The notes under the pieces were generated by a model. The model was not told the origin of the DNA. It ran no database searches and saw only the letters and a list, made by a program, of their open reading frames with translations. A program made the position numbers and the translations under genes. DNA of 64,000 bases from Chryseobacterium fluminis. GTDB taxonomy: Bacteria > Bacteroidota > Bacteroidia > Flavobacteriales > Weeksellaceae. Location of the stretch: positions 930,001 through 994,000 of the forward strand of contig NZ_CP111121.1 in assembly GCF_026314945.1 (NCBI RefSeq), given 5' to 3'. Positions 27,007-35,080 of the stretch are shown here, piece by piece. The number at the start of each line of letters is the position of its first letter. Position 1 is the first letter of the stretch.

Positions 27007-27460
27007 GTCAGTTCGAGTGTTTTTCGCAGCAAAGCGGAGAAAAATGTATCGAGAACCGGTGAAAAAACGACAATATTCCCAATTCACTCAAAAACTTCTC
27101 GATACGGTTTTTCAAACCTACTCGAAGGGACGAACGTGAGAAAAGGTTCTCTATAAGATCACTTCGTCAGTTCGAGTGTTTTTCGCAGCGAAGCGGAGAA
27201 AAATGTATCGAGAACCGGTGAATAACAAACAACCAGTACTACTCCGCTCAAAAAACTTCTCGATACGGTTTTTCAAACCTACTCGAAGTGACGAACGTGA
27301 GAACATTACTCTATAAAATCACTTCGTCAGTTCGAGTGTTTTTCGAAGCATGGCGGAGAAAAATGTATCCAGAACCGGTCACTTCCTAACAAAAGAAAAT
27401 TACATAAATAAAGAGTTTTCAATACAATTTTTTGAAAATCTAACAAAGTGATGAAACTTT
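27007..27460. repeat. Tandem array of about 160-bp imperfect palindromic repeats
   Basis: Three units start with GTCAGTTCGAGTGT at 27007, 27166 and 27326. Each has a left arm (GTCAGTTCGAGTG, GGAGAAAAATGTATC-AGAACCGG), a variable loop of about 25-35 bp, and a right arm (ACTTCTCGATACGG, TTTTTCAAACCTACTCGAAG) that is the inverted partner of the left. Linkers are also alike (CTATAARATCACTTC). The right arm of unit 3 (27415-27460) is degenerate, and its left arm has CATGG in place of the usual bases. A lone right arm recurs at 27846-27879, continued after the IS110 element at 29071. Confidence 0.85.
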
Positions 27461-27534
27461 TTATATGCATTTTAAAAGATATTTGAAATCACTATAAAAC
27501 AGCCTTATAATGAGAAATTTCAGTATTTTTAAAA

Positions 27535-27828
27535 ATGCTATCTTCATTCGTTTATATATTACTTTGTTCTGATAATAGTTTTTACACTGGTGTTACAGAA
27601 AATGTTTACAAACGTTTTGATGAACATCAGGACGGTAAATATTTTGGTTCTTATACTTATTCAAGACGCCCACTCCAATTGGTCTATTTTTGCCATTTCA
27701 CAGATATTGAACAGGCTATTCTTTTCGAGAAAAAGGTTAAAAAATGGTCTCGGGCAAAAAAGCTAGCATTAATTGAAGGAAGGTATGAAGACCTGCCAAA
27801 TCTTGCTAAAAAGAAATTTTACAAATAA
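27535..27828 (+). CDS. GIY-YIG nuclease domain protein lying between palindromic repeat arms
   Basis: A 97-residue single-domain GIY-YIG nuclease of the UPF0213/YhbQ-like size class. The core reads SFVYILLCSDNSFYTGVTENVYKRFDEH: YIL and YTG stand for GIY and YIG, and the catalytic Arg follows in YKRF; the metal-binding Glu is in ILFEKKVKKWSRAKK. These enzymes cut DNA, and relatives serve in homing endonucleases, repair and phage defence; no specificity is known for the short free-standing type. The gene lies between a degenerate right arm (27415) and a normal right arm (27846) of the repeat family, so it may belong to a mobile unit (inference). Confidence 0.85.
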   Translation: MLSSFVYILLCSDNSFYTGVTENVYKRFDEHQDGKYFGSYTYSRRPLQLVYFCHFTDIEQAILFEKKVKKWSRAKKLALIEGRYEDLPNLAKKKFYK

Positions 27829-27845
27829 CTATTGTCTCTTTATTT

Positions 27846-27879
27846 AAAAACTTCTCGATATGGTTTTTCAAACCTACTC
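27846..27879 (+). repeat. Solitary right arm of the palindromic repeat, split by IS110 element
   Basis: The 34 bp match the right arms at 27089-27122 and 27249-27282 with few changes (CTTCTCGATATGG, then TTTTTCAAACCTACTC). The arm's continuation GAAGTGAGG appears at 29073, directly after the IS110 element. Confidence 0.8.
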
Positions 27880-27882
27880 CTT

Positions 27883-27890
27883 TAGATTTG
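27883..27890 (+). promoter_or_regulatory. -7 element at the IS110 left end (half promoter)
   Basis: TAGATTTG matches TAnnTTTG three bases inside the element. In the chromosome it lacks a -33 TTG at proper distance; in a circular form, TTG at 29053-29055 of the right end would sit 20 nt upstream. It would drive the bridge RNA and transposase. Confidence 0.55.
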
Positions 27891-27919
27891 TAGAAATAAA
27901 AATAATATATTTATTAACA

Positions 27920-28062
27920 AGAGAAAAGTGTTTAAGTAAACTATCAAATACTCCGAGTAAAACTCATACTTCGATTAAGACTTAAACACTTTCTTATCAA
28001 AAAACTCAGATAGAAATTCGGGATTGTAGCCCATTATTAAGGAGTTGAGATAATGATAAGTT
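27920..28062 (+). ncRNA. Candidate IS110 bridge RNA with target-binding and donor-binding loops
   Basis: Two consecutive hairpins precede the transposase. The first has a 13-bp stem (27925-27937 with 27980-27992) and an inner GAGT/ACTC hairpin; its loop carries TACTC (27949-27953), same sense as the target left half, and ACTTCGA (27968-27974), complementary to target TCGAAGT. The second has outer stem CTTATCA (27993-27999) with TGATAAG (28054-28060); its loop carries ATAGAAAT (28010-28017), identical to the IS right end at 29064-29071, and AAGGA (28039-28043), complementary to TCCTT at the left junction (27878-27882). Order and senses match the bridge RNA described for IS621. RNA ends are not determined. 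Confidence 0.75.
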
Positions 28063-28089
28063 TCTCTTTCAATTATCAAAAACAAATTT

Positions 28090-29067
28090 ATGGAAAAAAT
28101 TTTTATTGGAATTGACATCAGTAAATTAACTCTGGATGTTTTCGTTAATAGTTACTCTACAACACAGCATTACCAAATTGAGAATTGTTCGAAAGCTATC
28201 AAAAAGTTTTTTAAGAGCTTTCCCAACGATGCAAATACCGTTGTAGGAATGGAGAATACAGGAAGATATAATTTTGAACTTTACGAAATTTTAAGCAGTA
28301 TGAATCTGCTGGTTTTTGTTATAAATCCACTTCATTTAAAGAAAAGCATTGGTCTTCTAAGGGGTAAGAATGATAAACTCGACAGTCAGAGGATTTGTAT
28401 TTTTTTAGAGAAAAACCATATGGATTTAGACCCTTGGACTCCTAAATCGTCAGATATTCAAAAAATAAGTTTATTGAATGCCGAACGCAGGCACAGAGTA
28501 AAAATAAAAGCAGGTTTATTAAGACAGATGAAAGATTTAAGTTTTCTTAAAAATCATACAGATAAGGAAATTATAAAACTTAATAAGCAACTCATTTTAC
28601 TTTTAGATAAACAGATTAAAACAGTTGAGAAAAAGATTGTAGAGATTATTGAATCGAATGTAGAATTGAAGGATCAATATAAAAGAATACAGACTGTCCC
28701 AGGTGTTGGAAAAGTATTGGCTAGTATGTTAATTGTCAAAACTAATGGATTTACAGAGATTCAATCGGCAAGAAAGATGGCTTGTTATTCAGGAGTAGTT
28801 CCGTTTGATCATCGCTCCGGTTCATCAATCTATTACAAACCTCGAGTCTCTACAATGGCTGACAAGGAGTTAAAAAAGATTTTACATTTAGCTGCTTTAA
28901 GTTCTATAAGATTGAAAAATGATCTAGCTTCATACTTTCAAAGAAAAGTTTTGGAGGGAAAGAATAAGATGTCTGTGTTAAATGCAATTAGAAATAAAAT
29001 CATACACAGAGTTTATGCTCTTATAAAAAATAATTCTGTTTATAAAAATAAGTTGCTCACGTCATAG
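28090..29067 (+). CDS. IS110-family transposase (bridge RNA-guided recombinase)
   Basis: A 325-residue IS110 recombinase. The N-terminal RuvC-like DEDD domain shows IFIGIDISKLTLDVF (first Asp), VVGMENTGRYNFELY (Glu) and RGKNDKLDSQRI (the last two Asp). A coiled-coil linker with many Lys/Glu follows, then the Transposase_20 domain: QTVPGVGKVLASMLIVKTNG, ARKMACYSGVVPFDHRSGSS with the serine expected to attack DNA, and MADKELKKILHLAAL. The protein should join element ends to a target chosen by the bridge RNA. No frameshift or missing catalytic residue is seen, so the element may be active. Confidence 0.92.
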   Translation: MEKIFIGIDISKLTLDVFVNSYSTTQHYQIENCSKAIKKFFKSFPNDANTVVGMENTGRYNFELYEILSSMNLLVFVINPLHLKKSIGLLRGKNDKLDSQRICIFLEKNHMDLDPWTPKSSDIQKISLLNAERRHRVKIKAGLLRQMKDLSFLKNHTDKEIIKLNKQLILLLDKQIKTVEKKIVEIIESNVELKDQYKRIQTVPGVGKVLASMLIVKTNGFTEIQSARKMACYSGVVPFDHRSGSSIYYKPRVSTMADKELKKILHLAALSSIRLKNDLASYFQRKVLEGKNKMSVLNAIRNKIIHRVYALIKNNSVYKNKLLTS

Positions 29068-29145
29068 AAATCGAAGTGAGGAAGTGGAACAGTACTCTAA
29101 ATAATTCATTTCCGCACAAGCTTCTGAGCTCATCTATCCAAACAA

Positions 29146-29173
29146 AAATCCCTCTCATTACTGAAAGGGATTT
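29146..29173 (-). terminator. Terminator of gcvP
   Basis: AAATCCCT (29146-29153) and AGGGATTT (29166-29173) form a hairpin with a 12-nt loop, 20 bp beyond the gcvP stop; an A-run on the plus strand gives a U-run in the gcvP transcript. Confidence 0.7.
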
Positions 29174-29192
29174 AGTATATCAAAAAACTTAA

Positions 29193-32051
29193 TTACATAT
29201 AAGCTTCGATCGGCTCACAAGTACAAACCAGGTTTCGGTCTCCGTAAGCTTCATCCACTCTGGAAACGGAAGCAAAGAATTTGTGATCTCTTACCCACTC
29301 CAGCGGATAGGCTGCTTTTTCTCTGCTGTATGGCTTATCCCATGAATCGGAGATTACCATTTGCTCTGTATGAGGTGCATTTTTAAGGACGTTGTTAGCT
29401 GCATCAGCTTCTCCGTTGGCAATCTCATCAATTTCCTGCTTGATGGCAATAAGCGCTTCTGCAAAACGGTCGATTTCTGACTTGCTTTCGGATTCCGTAG
29501 GCTCGATCATTAATGTTCCTGCAACCGGGAAAGAAACAGTTGGAGCATGGAAACCATAATCCATTAGTCTTTTCGCCACATCAGCCACTTCAATTCCTAA
29601 AGACTTGAACTGTCTGAAATCTACGATACATTCGTGCGCTACTTTCCCGTTTTCGTTGGAATATAAAATTGGGAAATGCTCAGCTAAAATTTCTTTTAAA
29701 TAGTTCGCATTCAGGATCGCATGCTCAGTAGCCTTTTTCAATCCTGAAGTTCCCAGCATTTTAATGTAAGCGTAAGAAATATTCAGGATCAATCCGGAAC
29801 CGTAAGGGGCTGCAGAAATACCATCGATCGCTTCTTTGGACCCGATTCTTATGTTCGCGTTCGAAGGTAAGAAAGGAACCAGGTGTTTAGCTACACAGAT
29901 TGGCCCAACTCCGGGACCTCCCCCTCCGTGAGGAATGGCAAACGTTTTGTGAAGATTAAGGTGACAAACGTCTGCTCCGATATTTCCGGGACTCGTATAT
30001 CCTACCTGAGCGTTCATATTGGCACCATCCATATATACCTGTCCGCCATGTTGGTGGATCAGATTTGTAATCTCCTTAATGTTGGCATCGAAGAACCCGT
30101 ATGTTGACGGATACGTGATCATTACACAAGAAAGGTTCTCAGAATGCTGCTCTGTCTTAGCCTTTAAATCTTCAAAGTCAATTTCTCCGTTTTCAAGGTT
30201 TTTCACCACAACAATTTTCATTCCGGCCATGGCTGCAGAAGCGGGGTTTGTTCCGTGGGCAGACTGAGGAATCAATACTACATTTCTGTGACCTTCACCT
30301 CTTGAGATATGATATTCTCTGATCACCATTAATCCTGCATATTCACCCTGGGCTCCTGAATTCGGCTGAAGAGAGGTCCCTGCGAATCCTGTAATTTCAG
30401 CTAAATCTTTCTCCAGTTCACTGATCATTTCCTGGTATCCTCCGGCCTGGTCAACCGGTACAAACGGGTGAACTGCTCCCCAATTGTCCCACGAAAGTGG
30501 TAACATCTGCGTGGCCGCGTTCAGTTTCATCGTACAAGAACCAAGAGAGATCATTGAATGCGTCAATGACAGATCTTTTCTTTCCAGACGCTTGATGTAA
30601 CGCATCAATTCTGTCTCTGTATGATATTTATTGAAGACCTGTTCCGTAAGAATTTCGTCTTTTCTTAAATTCTCTTCAGGAATGCTGTATCCTTCTTTAA
30701 TTTCCAATTTAAACGTTTGTTTATCTTTAAACTGCGCGAACGAAGCCATCAGATAATTTAATTTCTCAAGTGTTGTACTTTCGTTGATCGCGATACTTAC
30801 AACGCCTTCTGTAAAATAGTTCAGATTAAGCTTATGATCCAGCATCATTCTCATTAATCTTCCTTTTTCATCCTCACTTAACGTGATTTTTACAGTATCA
30901 AAAATAGGTTCTTCAACCGTTTGATATCCTAAAGCTTTAAGACCGTTTTTTAAAGCGTTGGCTTTAAAATGGATCTGATCCGCGATATAATTCAATCCTT
31001 TTGGCCCGTGATAAACAGCGTACATTCCGGCCATGACAGCCAAAAGAACCTGAGCGGTACAGATATTTGAAGTCGCCCTTTCTCTCTTAATGTGCTGCTC
31101 TCTCGTCTGTAAAGCCATTCTCAGTGCACGTTTTCCGTACATATCCTGGGAAACCCCGATGATTCTTCCCGGAATATCTCTTTTGTAATCTTCTTTACAA
31201 GAGAAAAATGCCGCGTGAGGACCACCGTATCCTAATGGAATACCGAATCTCTGAGTTGTTCCCACTGCACAGTCGGCCCCCATTGAAGCAGGTGATTTTA
31301 ATTTCACCAACGCCATCGGATCACAGGCTACTGCCACCTGAAGATCTAATTTTTTATATTCAACGATATCGTCTGTGTAATCTAAAACGATTCCGTTTTT
31401 ACCGGGATATTGTAATAAAACTCCATAGTAAGAGCCATCAAATTCATGAGTTTTGTGATCTCCTTCTACAATTTCGATTTCCAATCCTTCCGCCTTTGTT
31501 TTTAAAACGGAAATGGTCTGCGGCAGCACAAGATCTGAAACAAAAAATTTATTGGCACCGGCCTTTTTCTGATCTTTTGTTCTGTTATTAAAGAACATAT
31601 GCATAGCTTCTGCAGCAGCGGTAGATTCGTCCAGCAATGAAGCATTGGCCAAAGCAAACCCTGTAAGATCACATACAACAGTCTGAAAATTCAGAAGAGC
31701 TTCCAATCTTCCCTGCGCAATTTCCGCCTGGTAAGGAGTGTAAGCGGTGTACCAACTTGGATTTTCAAAAATATTTCTCTGAATAGCCGATGGTAACAAC
31801 GTATTGTGATATCCAAAACCGATGTAGCTTGTATAATCAGTATTCTTCGATGCCAGCTCCTTGGAATGGATAAGCATTTCGTATTCTGAAAGCGGTTCTG
31901 AGATTTCAAGATCTTTTTCTAAACGGATAGAAGAAGGGATGGTCTGAGAAATTAACTCTTCGATACTTGAAACGCCAACTTTTTCCAACATCGCCTGTTT
32001 ATCGGCTTCATTGAGGGAAATGTGACGGCTCACAAACTGTTCTGTATTCAT
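29193..32051 (-). CDS. gcvP: Glycine dehydrogenase (decarboxylating), P-protein of the glycine cleavage system
   Basis: A 952-residue, single-chain P-protein (fused P1 and P2 halves). It decarboxylates glycine with PLP and passes the aminomethyl group to lipoyl H-protein. The N-terminal half has [18 protein letters not shown] and [20 protein letters not shown]; the C-terminal half has [18 protein letters not shown] and the PLP-lysine region [20 protein letters not shown]. Length is typical. Other gcv genes are not nearby; in Bacteroidota they are often dispersed. Upstream at 32111 there is a palindrome overlapping a -7 box, which may control it. Confidence 0.96.
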   Translation of the reverse strand: MNTEQFVSRHISLNEADKQAMLEKVGVSSIEELISQTIPSSIRLEKDLEISEPLSEYEMLIHSKELASKNTDYTSYIGFGYHNTLLPSAIQRNIFENPSWYTAYTPYQAEIAQGRLEALLNFQTVVCDLTGFALANASLLDESTAAAEAMHMFFNNRTKDQKKAGANKFFVSDLVLPQTISVLKTKAEGLEIEIVEGDHKTHEFDGSYYGVLLQYPGKNGIVLDYTDDIVEYKKLDLQVAVACDPMALVKLKSPASMGADCAVGTTQRFGIPLGYGGPHAAFFSCKEDYKRDIPGRIIGVSQDMYGKRALRMALQTREQHIKRERATSNICTAQVLLAVMAGMYAVYHGPKGLNYIADQIHFKANALKNGLKALGYQTVEEPIFDTVKITLSEDEKGRLMRMMLDHKLNLNYFTEGVVSIAINESTTLEKLNYLMASFAQFKDKQTFKLEIKEGYSIPEENLRKDEILTEQVFNKYHTETELMRYIKRLERKDLSLTHSMISLGSCTMKLNAATQMLPLSWDNWGAVHPFVPVDQAGGYQEMISELEKDLAEITGFAGTSLQPNSGAQGEYAGLMVIREYHISRGEGHRNVVLIPQSAHGTNPASAAMAGMKIVVVKNLENGEIDFEDLKAKTEQHSENLSCVMITYPSTYGFFDANIKEITNLIHQHGGQVYMDGANMNAQVGYTSPGNIGADVCHLNLHKTFAIPHGGGGPGVGPICVAKHLVPFLPSNANIRIGSKEAIDGISAAPYGSGLILNISYAYIKMLGTSGLKKATEHAILNANYLKEILAEHFPILYSNENGKVAHECIVDFRQFKSLGIEVADVAKRLMDYGFHAPTVSFPVAGTLMIEPTESESKSEIDRFAEALIAIKQEIDEIANGEADAANNVLKNAPHTEQMVISDSWDKPYSREKAAYPLEWVRDHKFFASVSRVDEAYGDRNLVCTCEPIEAYM

Positions 32052-32110
32052 TTTTTATATTAGATTTTGTTTGTAAAAAAAGATGGGTAAAAATACAATT
32101 TTTTACATGA

Positions 32111-32131
32111 TTGTACAAGAGTACAAAATTA
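32111..32131 (-). promoter_or_regulatory. Candidate gcvP -7 box with overlapping palindrome
   Basis: On the minus strand TAATTTTG (32131-32124) fits TAnnTTTG, about 70 nt before the gcvP ATG. It is overlapped by the inverted repeat TTGTAC (32111-32116), AAGA, GTACAA (32121-32126). The -33 TTG is not at normal spacing. Confidence 0.35.
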
Positions 32132-32510
32132 TGGAAATAACAAATAAAACTATCTATCGTTTTTAAAATGAATACGTTTTCGTTTTTTCCTTGCTTAAAG
32201 TCTAATTTCATCTTTCACTTCCATCTTTATGGATTTTATTCTAATTTTCTTCTAAATTAATATGAAATTTTTAAAAACAATCTGCTTTGCTCAGATCAAA
32301 GTAATGATCTGTAATGTTGTTTAAAATTGATGACTATCCTGGTCAGATCAGCTGTAAAATCATCTCTCAGCAATAAGCTTAATTAATTTGTCTTACAGAA
32401 TTGCCATGAAAAAATCAGCTTTATACAGAACTTAACGTGATCATAATCAGCATTTAAATATTTTTCGAAAATTATTATCTATATTTATTCTAAATTAATA
32501 TATTTGTAGC
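32132..32510. other. AT-rich intergenic region upstream of small Cys-rich ORF
   Basis: About 380 bp with no convincing ORF or hairpin except the -7 box at 32499 next to the small ORF. Confidence 0.35.
32499..32506 (+). promoter_or_regulatory. -7 element just before the Cys-rich small ORF
   Basis: TATATTTG matches TAnnTTTG and ends only 4 nt before the ATG at 32511. If used, transcription would start at or next to the start codon, giving a leaderless mRNA. Confidence 0.45.
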
Positions 32511-32666
32511 ATGAATATGATTGTCCCTTTCAAAGTACCGGCTCTGACTCCGGCTTTTTCTGTGAACACTGAAGGAATGTATTGCGGCGACAAAAAATCC
32601 TGCTGCAAAAAATTTAAAAAAGGAAAGAGATGTAAGAAATGTCCCGGAAATAAAAAATTGGCTTAA
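32511..32666 (+). CDS. Small Cys/Lys-rich protein of 51 residues
   Basis: The ORF begins [18 protein letters not shown] and ends with a dense Cys/Lys region: [13 protein letters not shown], then [15 protein letters not shown]. Five cysteines in CxxxxxCC and CxxC spacing suggest metal (zinc or copper) binding or nucleic-acid contact; the family is not one I can name. It is too short for routine ORF cut-offs. A -7 box sits directly upstream (32499). The stop codon overlaps the 3' end of the convergent J-domain gene by 4 bp. An alternative start is the ATG at 32517. Confidence 0.55.
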   Translation: MNMIVPFKVPALTPAFSVNTEGMYCGDKKSCCKKFKKGKRCKKCPGNKKLA

Positions 32667-33313
32667 TTGCTAAAGCTTTTTATTAAAAAATAAATAGCCA
32701 CTACTAATAAAACTGCGGCCACTATTATTCTCATAATTTTGGGTTGCCCTTTTGGATTTGCTGCTGTTTTTGGCTGCGATCTGAATAATTCTTCCGTTCT
32801 ATCTCTGAATTTTTCACCTTCGGATTCAAAAACCTGTGTAATGGTTATTCCCTGAACAACGGTCTTATGCAGTAGCGAATTGGTGGCATGCAGCAAAATC
32901 TGAAATTTCCCGTCTTTAAATTCTGTTATTTTAAAAGTCCTTTCTCCATAAGGTTTTTCTAAACCAAAAGGCAATACTTTTACAACATCAGCATTCTGGG
33001 TCTGCCAACTGATAATAATCTCCTCTCCTTTTTTAGCATGAATTTTATTCGCGGTAAAAGTTTTGATGGATGGCGGAATATGATACCGGAAGCTTTTCTG
33101 ATGACTTTCTAAATTCTGATCATAAGAATATCTCCTGCTTTTGTCATTCAATGTTTCATAAGCCTCCTGAATTTCCCGAAAACGGTCTGCAAAAAAATCG
33201 TCGTTTTCATTTTTGTCAGGATGATATTTTAAAGATAATTTTCTATAGGCTTTTTTGATGTCTTCTGAAGAAGCATCATGAGAAATCCCGAGAAAATAGT
33301 AGTAATCTTTCAT
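32663..33313 (-). CDS. J-domain (DnaJ-like) membrane-anchored protein
   Basis: About 216 residues from the ATG at 33313; the longer frame to 33352 adds 13 residues before the conserved [15 protein letters not shown] start and is less likely. Residues 1-65 are a J-domain with the HPD motif in [11 protein letters not shown], which stimulates DnaK-type chaperone ATPase. A middle domain of about 90 residues is beta-rich ([23 protein letters not shown]). The C-terminus has one transmembrane helix ([16 protein letters not shown]), so the J-domain should face the cytosol as a tail-anchored co-chaperone. Convergent with the Cys-rich ORF. Confidence 0.87.
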   Translation of the reverse strand: MKDYYYFLGISHDASSEDIKKAYRKLSLKYHPDKNENDDFFADRFREIQEAYETLNDKSRRYSYDQNLESHQKSFRYHIPPSIKTFTANKIHAKKGEEIIISWQTQNADVVKVLPFGLEKPYGERTFKITEFKDGKFQILLHATNSLLHKTVVQGITITQVFESEGEKFRDRTEELFRSQPKTAANPKGQPKIMRIIVAAVLLVVAIYFLIKSFSN

Positions 33314-33546
33314 TGAACTATACAAAAATAAAGAATTTGTTATTGCAGGCAAAGCATACTTACCTCTTTTTACTACAGGATCACGCTGTTTCCTTTTTAA
33401 AACTTTTCCAATCGTTATTTGCTCCCCATTCGTTCACGTCACATTTAGCTACATATTTGTTTACATCAAATTATTAACATATACAGTTCTGGCAAAAGGA
33501 TGAAACATACAGCAAATACGACGGAAGCTGAATGTAATGACTGCAG

Positions 33547-33631
33547 CCTAGCCCAGATTGCAGCATCTGTCTGAGCTCATTTTTTCTTATAGAGAAAAAA
33601 TAGCGAGTGCGGAAAGCTGGAAACAGCTTCT
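33547..33631 (-). repeat. Dispersed intergenic repeat, copy B
   Basis: Read on the minus strand it begins AGAAGCTGTTTCCAGCTTTCCGC and ends ATCTGGGCTAGG, matching the ends of the copy at 35219-35309 while the interior differs. Contains an internal AAAAAAT/ATTTTTT hairpin. Confidence 0.55.
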
Positions 33632-33735
33632 AATAAATCATTGGAAGCAGAAAATACTGTAAGCTGATTATCGAAATCAATCTTATACCGACTTGCTGAC
33701 TAAAGGCCGGCTTAGGTGCTTTCCGGGAAATAAAG
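33632..33735. other. Intergenic remainder between repeat copy B and hairpin
   Basis: Together with 33314-33546 this makes a gene-free stretch of about 485 bp between the J-domain gene and the 85-aa gene. Apart from the repeat and the hairpin, I see no structure. Confidence 0.35.
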
Positions 33736-33772
33736 ATTCCGGCGCGGGAAGCAAAGCTTCCCGCGCCGGAAT
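33736..33772 (-). terminator. Perfect 17-bp GC-rich hairpin ending the sigma operon
   Basis: ATTCCGGCGCGGGAAGC (33736-33752), loop AAA, and its exact complement (33756-33772), 26 bp beyond the stop of the 85-aa gene on the minus strand. Confidence 0.75.
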
Positions 33773-33798
33773 TAACATTTTAATTAAGTCGTTTACTT

Positions 33799-34056
33799 TT
33801 ATTTTTCGAATGCTTCGTGTCTTCTGCCGCATCTGGAAGCAAATTCCTTTTTGAATTTCCCTTTGAGTTCCTGATATTGGTCTTCATCCATTTCCCTGAT
33901 TTTATCTGCTAATCCGAAAGGCGATTTCTCCTTGATTCCATATTCTTCAAAAATACCCTTTACAAATCTTTTTCTTTCGATTGCTTTTTTAGCGATGATG
34001 GCAACTCCGGCCACGGCTAATGCTCCAAGAGCACCTTTTAATACTGAATTTTTCAT
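33799..34056 (-). CDS. Small membrane-anchored protein in the ECF sigma operon
   Basis: An 85-residue protein with an N-terminal Ala/Val-rich hydrophobic helix (LKGALGALAVAGVAIIAKKA) and a charged C-terminal region (IKEKSPFGLADKIREMDEDQYQELKG). Similar to small stress-type membrane proteins, but I cannot assign a family. It is the last gene of a three-gene unit: sigma factor, 115-aa membrane protein, this gene, then the 17-bp hairpin. Position suggests it is a target or modulator of the sigma factor; there is no sequence proof. Confidence 0.65.
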   Translation of the reverse strand: MKNSVLKGALGALAVAGVAIIAKKAIERKRFVKGIFEEYGIKEKSPFGLADKIREMDEDQYQELKGKFKKEFASRCGRRHEAFEK

Positions 34057-34140
34057 TTTTTCAAAATTTTAAATTTTACTACTTCTTTTTTATATGGACG
34101 AATAAATTTTAATTTTACTTTACTACTTCTAAAATGTAAA

Positions 34141-34488
34141 CTATTCGTTTGTTCTGTTAGTTCGGTTAAAAAAACCTCCTGAGCACTTGTCTCTCCAGAC
34201 TTCTTTAAATTTTTCCCTCTCTTCCGGGGATAAACTCATCATTCTGTCGCGCATCATTTTTTTCTCTTTAAATTCTTTCATGCCCTTTCCGAAATGAAAC
34301 CCTCCGAAAAGAATCTTACTCAGGATCAGAATTCCCATGGCCTGCCAGTAGGTAATGGATTTCACTCCTAAAATGTCAGGTAGCAGGCAGTTCCAGAGTG
34401 CCATCACGATCCAGGTAACTCCCAATAAGATTAAAGGCGGACATAAGAATAAAAAAATCCAGCCTTTTTTGTGTTTATTATGATTCAT
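34141..34488 (-). CDS. Two-helix membrane protein downstream of ECF sigma factor
   Basis: A 115-residue protein with two hydrophobic segments (FLFLCPPLILLGVTWIVMAL and AMGILILSKILFGGF) and a charged cytosolic tail (KEFKEKKMMRDRMMSLSPEEREKFKEVW). The tail resembles the LSPEEREKF pattern of small periplasmic Spy-like or anti-sigma-like proteins, but topology here would leave it in the cytosol or periplasm depending on orientation. It starts 13 bp after the sigma gene, so it is the natural candidate for an anti-sigma partner, though it lacks a classic anti-sigma ZAS domain. Confidence 0.7.
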   Translation of the reverse strand: MNHNKHKKGWIFLFLCPPLILLGVTWIVMALWNCLLPDILGVKSITYWQAMGILILSKILFGGFHFGKGMKEFKEKKMMRDRMMSLSPEEREKFKEVWRDKCSGGFFNRTNRTNE

Positions 34489-34501
34489 ATCTTTCTTTTT
34501 A

Positions 34502-35080
34502 CTAACTATTTAAATCTTCGTATAATTTTCTCAGTCTGTTTCTCAGATGCTTGACCGCATAGTTTTTCCGGCTGATGATTGTTTTGATATTCTCGCCGTG
34601 TTCATCGGCTATTTCCTGCAGGGTCCTGTCATTGAGCTCATTTTCTACATACACGAGCCTTTGCTTTTCAGGCAGCTCCTCCAGTGCTTCAAATAATTTT
34701 TTCCAGATTTCATCCTGAAACATCTTCACCTCCGGTCCTGCACTTTCATCCAGCAAAAGGATATCTTTTATAGAGAAACTTCCGTCTTCATCTTCATACA
34801 CAAAGTCTTCTAAATTTTCTGTTTTCTTCTTCCGGTACTTGTCGGTAATTTTATTGGCCGTTACCCTGTACAGCCATCCGCCGACATTTACAATCTCGGA
34901 AAGATTGGTAAGACTACTGAACTGATACCATACTTCCTGGAGAATATCTTCCGCATCCTCCGTATTTTTCACTTTCGGACGAATGTAGGACATCAGCTTT
35001 CCGCCGTACTTTGAAACGGTTTGTGAGATGATACTTTCTTTCTCTTTCTGTGGCATTGCTATTTTTTCGACAATCTCCAT
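34502..35080 (-). CDS. ECF-type RNA polymerase sigma factor
   Basis: A 192-residue sigma-70 family protein without regions 1 and 3. Region 2 is seen in NTEDAEDILQEVWYQFSSL and GWLYRVTANKITDKYRKKK; region 4 in LQEIADEHGENIKTIISRKNYAVKHL, a helix-turn-helix that reads the -35 type element. A central acidic linker (EDFVYEDEDGSFSIKDI) connects them. It leads an operon with two small membrane proteins and a terminal hairpin. The likely trigger is envelope stress, inferred only from the membrane partners. The start ATG at 35080 gives MEIVEKIAMPQ; MPQ nine codons later is possible. Confidence 0.9.
   Translation of the reverse strand: MEIVEKIAMPQKEKESIISQTVSKYGGKLMSYIRPKVKNTEDAEDILQEVWYQFSSLTNLSEIVNVGGWLYRVTANKITDKYRKKKTENLEDFVYEDEDGSFSIKDILLLDESAGPEVKMFQDEIWKKLFEALEELPEKQRLVYVENELNDRTLQEIADEHGENIKTIISRKNYAVKHLRNRLRKLYEDLNS

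Larger units (their letters stand above)
27880..29072 (+). mobile_element. IS110-family insertion sequence inside a palindromic repeat arm
   Basis: The repeat arm reads CAAACCTACTC then GAAGTG in intact copies; here the element separates these. Both junctions share TC (27878-27879 and 29071-29072), a likely 2-bp core, so the element is about 1.19 kb. It has no terminal inverted repeats, as expected for IS110. It consists of a 210-bp non-coding left end (bridge RNA candidate), one transposase gene, and only about 5 bp after the stop codon. This left-end layout is that of the IS110 group rather than IS1111. Confidence 0.85.

Noticed and set aside
27007..27460. Repeat array considered as a CRISPR
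   Set aside because: Units are palindromic, about 160 bp long, with similar rather than unique spacers and no cas genes nearby.
32052..32130. Glycine riboswitch before gcvP
   Set aside because: No conserved paired-aptamer structure or G-rich core is visible; the stretch is AT-rich with only a short palindrome.
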